From NCBI GenBank assembly GCA_017459635.1, contig JAFUCO010000013.1, positions 1 to 34,028 on the forward strand: a DNA stretch of 34,028 nucleotides, read 5' to 3'. Position 1 is the stretch's first letter, and every line of letters starts with the position of its first letter. Below are positions 22,731 through 30,229 of this stretch, one piece after another. Origin of the DNA: Blautia sp. (GTDB lineage: Bacteria; Bacillota; Clostridia; Lachnospirales; Lachnospiraceae). The notes beneath the pieces were generated by a model. That model saw nothing but the letters and a program-made list of their open reading frames with translations. It did no database searches and had not been told where the DNA came from. A program made the position numbers and the translations under genes.

Positions 22731-25415
22731 TCACTCTTTTCCATCTTGTCCGGAATTTGCTTTTTTTGCCAGATATTCTGCTACATCCTGAGGTATCTCC
22801 TCCATCAGGAATGTATTGCTGCTTTTTCTTGTGCTCCCTATCAGTTCATGCATATCTCGCACGGCCGATCTGATTTCGGCATGAAGGCCGTCTGCGGAAA
22901 GCCTTGCGGCCCCCTGCCCCAGAATTATTATCTGTTCAAGTCCGTCCGAGGTGGCTACGGTCACACGGCTGCTTCTGCCGATCTTATGAACCGTCTTTTC
23001 AATATACTGGTCTGCTGTTTCAGCTTCTTTAGTATAAACAACATAAATATTATGGTACTTCTGTATCTCTTCCTGATGTCCTTCAACGCGGTAGGCATCG
23101 AACACAACGATAACGTTTCCGCCCCGAAGCGGCTGATAATTGCTGAGTATATCCTTAAGCCGGCTCTGGGCGAGGTGTATGTCGTCTTTTGCAAGTGTGC
23201 GAAGCTCTTCCCAGGCAAAAATCATATTATAGCCATCTACCAGAAGATATTCGTCCTGCGGCTTTTTGTTTTTTCCGGGTTTATATTCTGTTTCGGAAAC
23301 ACTGACTCTGCGTGGTGCATTCTCCGAGGGAAGCCTTCTTCTTACCGGACCGTAGGTACGCTCAAATATCTCCATCAGTTCCTTTTCGCCGGCGTAAGAA
23401 TCAACATACCCTGTACTCTTCTCCGCTCCGCTGCTGCCTCTTGAGCTGCTGTCCGTTTCATCACCATCGTTGTCTTCATCGCCTGTATCATTATGCATTC
23501 TGTGAAGGCCGCTCTCTACATGCATATGCTCCTCCACCTCATACCATGGCACAACAAAACCGGCTCCATGAGCGCAGAAAACCGATCCGGTCGGATTATC
23601 AAGGTCGGCTTCGGGATCATAACCTGTTTCCTTAACTATCTCATCCTGATCTTTGCATGGCTGATAGCCTGCAAGACTTGTGAAAAGCCGTCCCGTCCCT
23701 CTTGTATAGGCTGCAACCTGCAGCTGATAATCCCGCATCTCGGAAACAGCCGCCCGTCCTTTTATGATATAGCCTTCTCCTGAAGGTTCAGGGTCATCCA
23801 TGCTCCCCTGCATCCTCTGAATGTCAGAGATAGCCCTGCCAAGATATTCGGAAGGGATCTCGAGCATAAACTCATAAACCGGCTCCAGCAGGACTGATTC
23901 CGCTTTTCTGAGTCCCATCCGTACCGCCCGGTAGGTAGCCTGTCTGAAGTCACCGCCTTCAGTATGCTTTATGTGCGCTCTTCCGGTCAGAAGAGTGATG
24001 GCCATATCGGTTATCGGGGCTCCTGTCAGCACACCCCTGTGTTCCTTCTCGCTGAGATGTGTAAGTATAAGCCGCTGCCAGTTTCTGTCAAGGACATCCT
24101 CACTGCAGGCTGTAAAGAACTGAAGTCCTGATCCCGTTTCTCCCGGTTCAAGCAGCAGATGTACTTCCGCATAATGCCGGAGCGGTTCAAAATGCCCCAC
24201 TCCTTCCACGATATTGCTGATCGTTTCTTTATAGACAATGCTTCCGGCATCAAATTCCACTACTGTATGGAAGCGTTCCCATATCATCTTTTTAAGTATC
24301 TCAGTCTGGACTTCACCCATCAGCATTGCATGAATTTCCTGCAGGCGTGCATCCCACACAATATGCAGCTGGGGATCCTCTTCCTCAAGCTCCTTCAGTC
24401 TGGCAAGCATCACATGCACATCCACATTTTCAGGCAGCCTGATGCGATAATCAAGCACAGGCGAGAGCACGGGCAGTGCCGCATCCTTTTCTAATCCGAG
24501 TCCCTGTCCACAGAAGGTATCTGAAAGGCCCGTGACGGCACATACTGTACCGGCCTCAGCTTCCTGTACAGCCTCGTACCTGGCGCCGGAATAGATGCGT
24601 ATCTGATCCGCCTTTCCCTGTTCAAGAACCTGCTTTACCTTCAGGGTGCCGCCTGTTATCTTCATATAGGTGAGCCGGCTCCCCTTGTCGTCCCGCGCGA
24701 TCTTATATACCCTGGCCGCAAAATCCGGCGGATATTCCGTTGGAATCATGTACCGGTCTGTAAATTCAAGAAGCTCCCTGACTCCATCCATCCGAAGGGC
24801 CGATCCATATAAGCATGGAAAAGCTTTTCTTTCATGGATGACTCTGCTGATCTCTTCATCCGGGAGAGTTTCCTCCTGAAGGAAGATATCCATCGCCCTC
24901 TCATCACAGGTCGCCAGGTTTTCATAAAAAGCCGGCATTTCCTGCGGGTCATATACAACACAGCTTTCGCTAAGGTGTTTCTTTATATCCTCATATAGCG
25001 CCTGCCTGTCCGTCCCTTCCTGATCCATCTTGTTGATAAAAAGGAAAGTCGGTATTTCATATCTCTCAAGGAGCCTCCAGAGCGTCCTGGTATGTCCCTG
25101 TACACCGTCAGCGCCGCTTATGACCAGTATCGCATAGTCAAGCACCTGCAGCGTTCTCTCCATCTCGGACGAAAAATCCACATGCCCGGGAGTATCAAGA
25201 AGCGTCAGAATGGTATCCGGCAGGTGTATCACTGCCTGTTTGGAAAAAATAGTGATGCCCCGCTCCTTTTCCATCTCATAGGTATCAAGGAAGGCATCTC
25301 CGTGATCCACCCTGCCCGCTTTTCTTATCTCTCCTGAAAGATACAGCATGCTTTCAGATAATGTAGTCTTCCCCGCATCCACATGTGCAAGGATACCTGC
25401 TGCAATTCTTTTCAT
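22731..25415 (-). CDS. TetM/EF-G-like ribosomal GTPase fused to a Rae1/YacP-type NYN nuclease domain
   Basis: The 894-residue protein starts as a TetM/TetO-like ribosomal protection GTPase: G1 AHVDAGKTT (10-18), DTPGH (74-78), NKMD (128-131), then EF-G-type domains II-V to about residue 680. The domain IV tip region reads SVFCAHGAGFVVPWYEV rather than the YSPVSTP loop of TetM. An acidic, Ser-rich stretch (about 650-670) is inserted nearby. From about residue 720 a complete NYN/PIN domain follows: LLVDGYNMIFAWEELR (Asp727), VIVVFDAYRVEG (Asp773), TKEAETADQYIEK (Asp802) and ATSDGLEQ (Asp824). These motifs closely match B. subtilis Rae1 (YacP), which cuts mRNA in the ribosomal A site. Genes annotated as tetracycline resistance in this size class may be the same family. 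I infer a translation-linked ribonuclease factor rather than a drug-resistance gene. Confidence 0.88.
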   Translation of the reverse strand: MKRIAAGILAHVDAGKTTLSESMLYLSGEIRKAGRVDHGDAFLDTYEMEKERGITIFSKQAVIHLPDTILTLLDTPGHVDFSSEMERTLQVLDYAILVISGADGVQGHTRTLWRLLERYEIPTFLFINKMDQEGTDRQALYEDIKKHLSESCVVYDPQEMPAFYENLATCDERAMDIFLQEETLPDEEISRVIHERKAFPCLYGSALRMDGVRELLEFTDRYMIPTEYPPDFAARVYKIARDDKGSRLTYMKITGGTLKVKQVLEQGKADQIRIYSGARYEAVQEAEAGTVCAVTGLSDTFCGQGLGLEKDAALPVLSPVLDYRIRLPENVDVHVMLARLKELEEEDPQLHIVWDARLQEIHAMLMGEVQTEILKKMIWERFHTVVEFDAGSIVYKETISNIVEGVGHFEPLRHYAEVHLLLEPGETGSGLQFFTACSEDVLDRNWQRLILTHLSEKEHRGVLTGAPITDMAITLLTGRAHIKHTEGGDFRQATYRAVRMGLRKAESVLLEPVYEFMLEIPSEYLGRAISDIQRMQGSMDDPEPSGEGYIIKGRAAVSEMRDYQLQVAAYTRGTGRLFTSLAGYQPCKDQDEIVKETGYDPEADLDNPTGSVFCAHGAGFVVPWYEVEEHMHVESGLHRMHNDTGDEDNDGDETDSSSRGSSGAEKSTGYVDSYAGEKELMEIFERTYGPVRRRLPSENAPRRVSVSETEYKPGKNKKPQDEYLLVDGYNMIFAWEELRTLAKDDIHLAQSRLKDILSNYQPLRGGNVIVVFDAYRVEGHQEEIQKYHNIYVVYTKEAETADQYIEKTVHKIGRSSRVTVATSDGLEQIIILGQGAARLSADGLHAEIRSAVRDMHELIGSTRKSSNTFLMEEIPQDVAEYLAKKANSGQDGKE

Positions 25416-25461
25416 CAGTATTTCCTTTTACTGCAATTTGTAATTATCTGGTAACTGTTCA

Positions 25462-25533
25462 GACCCAGCCGCCTGCGGCCGGGCCGTGAATAACAATTAT
25501 CTTCCTGTAGTGAATAACAATTATCTTCCTGTA
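25462..25533. repeat. Degenerate element copy followed by a 24-base direct repeat
   Basis: CAGCCGCCTGCGGCCGG and GGGCCGTGAATAAC resemble the first hairpin and right end of the dispersed element. The sequence GTGAATAACAATTATCTTCC plus four more bases then occurs twice in direct tandem (25486-25509 and 25510-25533), as if the element's right end had been duplicated. It lies upstream of the GTPase gene and downstream of the ABC operon. No promoter for the GTPase gene could be singled out here. Confidence 0.65.
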
Positions 25534-25542
25534 ACGCATAGC

Positions 25543-25575
25543 AAAGGGAAGCAGGTTTATCTCCTGCTTCCCTTT
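25543..25575 (-). terminator. Probable terminator of the ABC transporter operon
   Basis: A 13-bp perfect stem, AAAGGGAAGCAGG (25543-25555) with CCTGCTTCCCTTT (25563-25575), has a 7-base loop and lies about 40 bases beyond the last permease stop. The T-run is short (CCCTTT then GC), so termination may be partial. Confidence 0.7.
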
Positions 25576-25613
25576 TGAATATATCATATTAAGATGATAC
25601 TGTCAAAGCAATC

Positions 25614-26486
25614 TCAGCCCTTTACGGCACCTTCGATCATACCGTTCATGATCTGTTTCTGAGCGATCAGGAAGATGATGATCATCGGAACTATTGCCAG
25701 CAGGGCGGCTGTAAGGATAAGATCCCACTGCTTTACATAGGATCCGACGAAAGCCTGAACTGCAACGGGAAGTGTTTTATACTTTCCGTTAAGTCCAAGA
25801 AGCATCGACGGAAGCAGATAGTCATTCCAGATCCACATACCGTTCAGGATGGTGACTGTGGTGAGAACAGGTGTAAGAAGCGGCAGGATGATCCTGAAGA
25901 AAGTACCTTCAGGAGAGCAGCCGTCGATAGCTGCTGCCTCTTCAAGGTCGTACGGTACGCCCTTGATGAAACCTGTCAGGATGAACACTGTCATGGCACC
26001 GCCGAATCCGCAGTATGCAAAAATAATGCCGGGGATCGTAGAGAGCATCGGAATGCCTACAAAGTTGCCGGCATCACGGAATGTAGATACCAGCGGAAGC
26101 ATAACTACCTGGAACGGAATGATCATCGAAGCGATGAATACCATGTAGATAGCGGTAGCCCATTTTTTCTTGTTGTTACGGCTGATTACCCAGCCTGCCA
26201 TGGCTCCGAAAAGAGCCAGGAGCGCCAGAGATATGACTGTGATCACTACAGATGAAAACAGGGCTCTCCAGAAGTTGAAGTTTGAGTTGTTGATAACCGC
26301 GCCAAGGTTTGTAATAAACTGCTTGAAGGAAACGCCCTTCAGCGCGATGGGGCTTGCTACGATATCTGCCTGAACCTTAAAGCTGTTCATCACAACCAGA
26401 TAGAACGGGAACAGTACGTAGATAGCAATGATGATTCCAACGATCGTAAGTACCAGCGATCTTCTTCTTCTCTCCTCGCCTACCAT
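25614..26486 (-). CDS. Carbohydrate ABC transporter permease, MalG type
   Basis: This 290-residue inner-membrane permease of the MalG/LacG family has about six membrane segments, starting at LTIVGIIIAIYVLFPFYLVV (about 14-33). The EAA loop EEAAAIDGCSPEGTFFRIILP (about 185-205), which contacts the ATPase, is clear. Its ATG overlaps the stop codon of the upstream permease (TAATG), so the two are translated together. No ATPase gene is in the operon; a shared MsmX-type ATPase elsewhere is the usual solution. The sugar is not identifiable. Confidence 0.93.
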   Translation of the reverse strand: MVGEERRRRSLVLTIVGIIIAIYVLFPFYLVVMNSFKVQADIVASPIALKGVSFKQFITNLGAVINNSNFNFWRALFSSVVITVISLALLALFGAMAGWVISRNNKKKWATAIYMVFIASMIIPFQVVMLPLVSTFRDAGNFVGIPMLSTIPGIIFAYCGFGGAMTVFILTGFIKGVPYDLEEAAAIDGCSPEGTFFRIILPLLTPVLTTVTILNGMWIWNDYLLPSMLLGLNGKYKTLPVAVQAFVGSYVKQWDLILTAALLAIVPMIIIFLIAQKQIMNGMIEGAVKG

Positions 26487-27532
26487 TACAGTTCCACCTC
26501 CTTAGAATTAGATATTCTGACCTGGATGAGTGATACGCAGGCAAGAATTATGAAGAACAATACTGCCTTAGCCTGGCCAAGCGCATAATTGTTCTTGGAT
26601 ACAGCCGTATTGTAGATGTTGAGCGCCAGCATCTGGGTACCGCTTGTCAGGTACTTGCCCATGAACTGTGCACTTCCTGTACCGCCTGTCAATGCCAGGT
26701 TGACATCGAACTGTTTGAATGCAGATGTCAGTGTAAGGAAAGTACAGATAGTGAAGGTCGATGCGATCATCGGAATCTTGATCTGGAACAGTGTCTGGCT
26801 TGGATTTGCGCCGTCGATCTGCGCAGCTTCAAGAACATCTCCCGGAATCTGGGTAAGGCCGGTGATATAAATAAGCATTATATAACCTGCATACTGCCAG
26901 ATGTAAACCACGATGATGGCGATCATGGCTGTCTTTGTCTGAACCAGCATGGATGTTTTGGTAATGTTGATAAGAACATTGTTAAACACGAACTGCCAGA
27001 TATAGCCAAGTACGATACCACCGATAAGGTTCGGAAGGAAATATGCTGCGCGGAAGAAGCCGTCGCCCTTGATACCATTGGTGCAGAGAAGCGCCAGAAG
27101 GAAGGCGATGACATTTACGAGAACCATGTTAAGCACAACGAAAATGAACGTGATCAGGATAGACCAGATAAACTGGGGATCCGAGAACATCGTTGTATAG
27201 TTCTCGAAGCCTACAAACTTCGTAAACTGAATTCCTGTCCAGTCTGTAAAGGAGTAGTAAATACCAAGGCAGAGAGGAATAATGACTGTCACCGCAAATG
27301 TAAACAGCAGCGGGAAAAGGAAAATGATATATATTATTCGTCTGTGGTATTTAAGTGTCGGGAAGAAATAAAGACCTGCGATTATCGCAACGATCCCAAG
27401 GATCAGAAACGCACCGCGATATTTTGCCCCGCTCCTGCTGAAATCCAGAATAAGCGCGTACACAAACAGAACCGCGCCGCAGATAAGCAGCAAAAGTGAG
27501 AGCAACTTTCTTGATGAAGAATTTGCTTTCAT
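26486..27532 (-). CDS. Carbohydrate ABC transporter permease, MalF type
   Basis: This is the partner permease of the MalF family, 348 residues from the start at 27532. That start has GGGAG spaced eight bases upstream and gives a basic MKANSSSRKLL start before the first membrane helix. A frame open to 27616 crosses the intercistronic hairpin and is unlikely to be coding. Two extra N-terminal helices precede the transport core. The EAA loop reads EAAQIDGANPSQTLFQIKIP. It lies between the binding-protein gene and the second permease. Confidence 0.93.
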   Translation of the reverse strand: MKANSSSRKLLSLLLLICGAVLFVYALILDFSRSGAKYRGAFLILGIVAIIAGLYFFPTLKYHRRIIYIIFLFPLLFTFAVTVIIPLCLGIYYSFTDWTGIQFTKFVGFENYTTMFSDPQFIWSILITFIFVVLNMVLVNVIAFLLALLCTNGIKGDGFFRAAYFLPNLIGGIVLGYIWQFVFNNVLINITKTSMLVQTKTAMIAIIVVYIWQYAGYIMLIYITGLTQIPGDVLEAAQIDGANPSQTLFQIKIPMIASTFTICTFLTLTSAFKQFDVNLALTGGTGSAQFMGKYLTSGTQMLALNIYNTAVSKNNYALGQAKAVLFFIILACVSLIQVRISNSKEVEL

Positions 27533-27584
27533 ATTGATTTTCTCCCTAAATATAGATTTTGTAGCTGCACCGGTACATAAGACA

Positions 27585-27610
27585 GGGACGGCGACTGCAG
27601 TCGCCGTCCC
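27585..27610 (-). promoter_or_regulatory. Intercistronic GC-rich hairpin between binding protein and permease genes
   Basis: GGGACGGCGAC (27585-27595) and GTCGCCGTCCC (27600-27610) form an 11-bp perfect stem with a TGCA loop and no T-tract on the minus strand. Placed 40 bases after the binding-protein stop, it most likely protects that mRNA 3' end or partly terminates, giving more binding protein than permease. Its left flank, AAGACAGGGACGG, matches the core of the repeat at 12616-12677. Confidence 0.65.
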
Positions 27611-27650
27611 CAGCATTCAAACCAGTATTATTGTTTAAACCACAGCTCTA

Positions 27651-28925
27651 TTATGAAGCATAGTAATCAGCAATTACAGATGTCATAGCCTGTGTAAAGC
27701 CTTCAGCATCCGGAATGCTGCCAAGAGCATAGTCAAGATACAGCTGGCCTGTAGCGTTCTGATCAAGACCGGATTTGTTCTTCAGCCAATGCCAGGATGA
27801 GGTCTTGCCTGCAGCAGTGTACTCGCTGATGGTCTCAGCAAACGGATCTTCTGCTACGAAAGAGCAGGACTTGAACGGGCTGATGAAGCCGCCCTTCATA
27901 ACAAGGATCTCCTGACCTTCGTCTGTTGCCAGCCAGTCAAGGAATGCCTTTGCAGCGTCGGTGTTGTCGTTCTGGAATACTGCCCACCAGGACGGGGAGT
28001 TGGTAAGGATGGTGTCGATGCCTTCTTCAAATGCATACGGGATCATACCAACTTTGAAGTTGCCTGCTTCTTCATACTGAGCAGCGTCGTCAGTTGTCAT
28101 GGTAGCGCCGATCCAGGAGCCCTGGGTAACAAACGCATATTTACCGGAAGCAAATCCAAGGATCTGCTGATCATAGGTGCCGGAGGTAAGGAAACCGGAA
28201 TCTGTATCAGCATACTCATTGAACAGCGCGATCATCTCTGCATAGTGCAGGAAACGGTCATGGTCGATCTGTCCGCCGTCAGCGAGAAGATCTGAATATG
28301 TGGTATCGTCGCGGTCAAGGCCTGCGTCGATGTAGTTTGCAAAGCTGTGTGAACCGGTTGACCAGTAGAGGTTCTGAGCCTCGCAGCACCAGCCGATGAC
28401 TGCTGTCAGGCCAAGGTCTTCCTTCTGAGCGTCGATTGTCTCAAATGCTGCGCGCATGGATTCCGGTCCTGTGATGGAAGCCGGGTCAACGCCTGCTTTT
28501 TCAAGGATATCAGCATTGTATGCAAGGCCGATAGCTTCTGTTGTGTACGGGAAGCCTACAAGGCCGTCTGTTCCAACATAGCCTGCATCTGTGTCAGCTG
28601 CCCATGCGCAGTCGCTCATGTCGGCAAGGAGTCCGTCCCAGTTGCCAAAGTCAGCATCTGAACCACATACGAAGATATCCGGCATTCCGGTGCCCTGATA
28701 CTGTTTCTTCAGCTCATCCTGAATGTTTACGCCGCCGCCCATGGATTCGATCTCTACATGAACTCCGGTCTCCTCCTCATACTTTGCAGCTGCTTCCTTC
28801 AGAGCTGCATCGACTTCGATCTTACCGTTGACAAGACGAAGAGATTCGCCGTCAGCATATGCGCCTGTGGAAAGGCCTGCAGCAACAACTCCTGCTACCA
28901 AAAGTGTTAAAAGTGATTTTTTCAT
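27651..28925 (-). CDS. Extracellular solute-binding protein of a sugar ABC transporter (family 1), no lipobox
   Basis: This 424-residue binding protein captures an oligosaccharide or sugar for the MalFG-type permeases encoded just downstream. A signal peptide MKKSLLTLLVAGVVAAGLST is followed by GAYA-DG, a type I signal peptidase site. No Cys is present in the first 30 residues, so it lacks the lipoprotein anchor normal for Gram-positive binding proteins. The family-typical NSPSWWAVFQND and LDWLATDEGQEIL segments are present. AAAGGAGG precedes the ATG. Expression is probably controlled by the divergent TetR regulator. The ligand is unknown. Confidence 0.9.
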   Translation of the reverse strand: MKKSLLTLLVAGVVAAGLSTGAYADGESLRLVNGKIEVDAALKEAAAKYEEETGVHVEIESMGGGVNIQDELKKQYQGTGMPDIFVCGSDADFGNWDGLLADMSDCAWAADTDAGYVGTDGLVGFPYTTEAIGLAYNADILEKAGVDPASITGPESMRAAFETIDAQKEDLGLTAVIGWCCEAQNLYWSTGSHSFANYIDAGLDRDDTTYSDLLADGGQIDHDRFLHYAEMIALFNEYADTDSGFLTSGTYDQQILGFASGKYAFVTQGSWIGATMTTDDAAQYEEAGNFKVGMIPYAFEEGIDTILTNSPSWWAVFQNDNTDAAKAFLDWLATDEGQEILVMKGGFISPFKSCSFVAEDPFAETISEYTAAGKTSSWHWLKNKSGLDQNATGQLYLDYALGSIPDAEGFTQAMTSVIADYYAS

Positions 28926-29013
28926 AAGATGCCTCCTTTTACTAATGCATGAGCAAAAGCAACATTATTATTACAAAAAGAGCACACGTTTCTGCCCCTT
29001 TTTCACAAAAGTG

Positions 29014-29042
29014 ATTATAGCATAACTATATATATTTAGCAA
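29014..29042 (-). promoter_or_regulatory. Promoter of the sugar ABC transporter operon
   Basis: On the minus strand TTGCTA (29037-29042) and TATAAT (29014-29019) are 17 bases apart. The leader to the binding-protein ATG is about 80 bases. The tetR promoter faces away from it about 60 bases further on. Confidence 0.65.
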
Positions 29043-29104
29043 GTTCTAATACAACAAAATCTTCACGTTTATTGTTTTTTATGGTCACCTTGTACCGAAT
29101 CATC

Positions 29105-29133
29105 TTGACCATTTCCACATACAGAAGTATAAT
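29105..29133 (+). promoter_or_regulatory. Promoter of the tetR-family gene
   Basis: TTGACC (29105-29110) and TATAAT (29128-29133) are separated by 17 bases. The perfect palindrome at 29136-29152 covers the expected transcription start. Confidence 0.65.
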
Positions 29134-29135
29134 TT

Positions 29136-29152
29136 CGAAAGATATTCTTTCG
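29136..29152. promoter_or_regulatory. Operator-like palindrome at the tetR transcription start
   Basis: CGAAAGA-TAT-TCTTTCG is a perfect 7-bp inverted repeat with a 3-base centre, starting three bases after the -10 box. Its size and position suit binding of a TetR-family dimer and negative autoregulation. This is inferred from placement only. Confidence 0.5.
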
Positions 29153-29188
29153 TTTTATGTTTTTGTAAGGACCGGATGGGAGTTATTC

Positions 29189-29698
29189 ATGGCTGAAATC
29201 ACGAAGATGTGGATCGCAGATAAGATGCGGGAGATTATGAAGCACAAATCCATAGACAAGATCCGTGTCACAGAGATCTGCCAGGCGGCAGACATCAAGC
29301 GTCCGACCTTTTACTATCATTTCAAAGACAAGTACGACCTTGTGGCGTGGATGTTCTGCACAGACGCCTATGTCACGGACATCACATCTGTCGCTTCCGT
29401 AGCTGCCGGAATGAACAAAATGAAGCAGGAGATCCTGTTCTACAAGCGCGCCTATGAAGATTCTTCTCAGAATGCCCTCTGGCGCTGCATGCTGGAGTAC
29501 TTTGTCCGCCGTTATTCCGAGCTTGCAAAAGAAAAGCTGGGTACCGATACTCTCGATACTCAGCTTGCCTATAGCATTCGATTCTATTGTATAGCTTCTG
29601 TCGGCATGACACAGGAATGGGTACTGAAGGACAACATTCATCGAAATAATCTGCCAGTTCCTGCTTTTTCTTCCAGAACTCTTCTATGGAGTCATTAA
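29189..29698 (+). CDS. TetR/AcrR family regulator with a replaced C-terminus
   Basis: The start at 29189 (GGGAG upstream) gives 169 residues. The helix-turn-helix reads KIRVTEICQAADIKRPTFYYHF (split as VTEICQAADIKR and PTFYYHF), followed by KDKYDLVAWMF, as in TetR regulators with a TetR_C-type ligand domain. Coding sense holds to about residue 150 (EWVLKDN). The last 20 residues are an antisense reading of the minus-strand fragment that ends at 29640, so the native C-terminus has been lost at a recombination junction. It is divergent from the ABC operon, its likely target. Confidence 0.85.
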   Translation: MAEITKMWIADKMREIMKHKSIDKIRVTEICQAADIKRPTFYYHFKDKYDLVAWMFCTDAYVTDITSVASVAAGMNKMKQEILFYKRAYEDSSQNALWRCMLEYFVRRYSELAKEKLGTDTLDTQLAYSIRFYCIASVGMTQEWVLKDNIHRNNLPVPAFSSRTLLWSH

Positions 29699-29813
29699 AC
29701 ACAACCTCGTCAAACAGGTGCCCCTCAAAGTGCTCTGTTTCTCCTGTTTCCGGATTTTCATAATCACCGCCATCTCTCAGGAACCGTAAATCATTCTCCG
29801 TAATGCCGGTCAC
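29640..29813 (-). pseudogene. Fragment of an unrecognised gene abutting the tetR junction
   Basis: A GTG at 29813 directly after the previous stop (TAAGTG) opens a frame with clear protein character: MTGITENDLRFLRDGG, then ETGETEHFEGHLFDEVVFND and SIEEFWKKKQELADYFDE. After YFDE (about 29640) the frame continues to 29382 but only as antisense of tetR, so the gene's 3' end is missing. I do not recognise the family. Coupling to the upstream ORF suggests both came with the same element. Confidence 0.5.
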
Positions 29814-30102
29814 TTAAAGGAACACGTCATCCTCGGAGTAATCATCGAAATTGGCCAGTGTCAGATGTCCGTCGCCATCCGGTTCATAGTGAAGCACTTT
29901 CATGTGAGGATCCTCAAGCCTTTTTTTCCATGCTTTAGAAGTCTGACCTGCATCAAACAAAAATCGGGCAGGTGTAATAAGTTCCACCACATTTGCTAAA
30001 TAATATGCACAATCCATAAAATGGTTATATATTGGCGGCATTCGAGTACTATCTGACTCCGTCTCTTCTTGGGGGATTCCCGATAATGTAATCAAACTTC
30101 AT
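29814..30102 (-). pseudogene. Remnant of an Eco57I-type adenine DNA methyltransferase
   Basis: An ATG at 30102 overlaps the end of the extended KilA-N frame and reads MKFDYIIGNPP, the start of the catalytic motif NPPY. The reading then shifts: the frame continuing with QEETESDSTRMPPIYNHF and VVELITPARFLFDAGQTSKA is offset, which fits loss of five bases where Tyr-Gln of NPPYQ should be. Downstream of KVLHYEPD the protein departs from the family and stops after DDYSEDDVFL. The enzyme would methylate adenine in a type II-like system. As it stands it is shifted in motif IV and truncated, so it should be inactive. Confidence 0.7.
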
Positions 30103-30229
30103 TTTCGTTCCTTCCTTCAGTATCTTTTGCAGTCTCAATTAGAGACTGTTTTAGGTTCTCAATTACTTTTCCGTTGCTTCTAAGCAGTTCCAATTGTCTG
30201 TACGCTTTTTCCCTCAGTATTTTCAGCCG

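Noticed and set aside
22419-23444. Plus-strand frame of 341 codons covering the tandem repeats
   Set aside because: It is antisense to the NYN part of the GTPase gene and reads through a non-coding repeat array.
22731-25415. Call as a tet(M)-type tetracycline resistance gene
   Set aside because: The GTPase part belongs to that superfamily, but it is about 250 residues longer, lacks the TetM tip loop, carries a nuclease domain and sits in a core-gene setting. Resistance should not be claimed from sequence.
25614-28925. A complete ABC transporter with its own ATPase
   Set aside because: No Walker-type ATPase gene occurs in or next to the operon; only two permeases and a binding protein are present.
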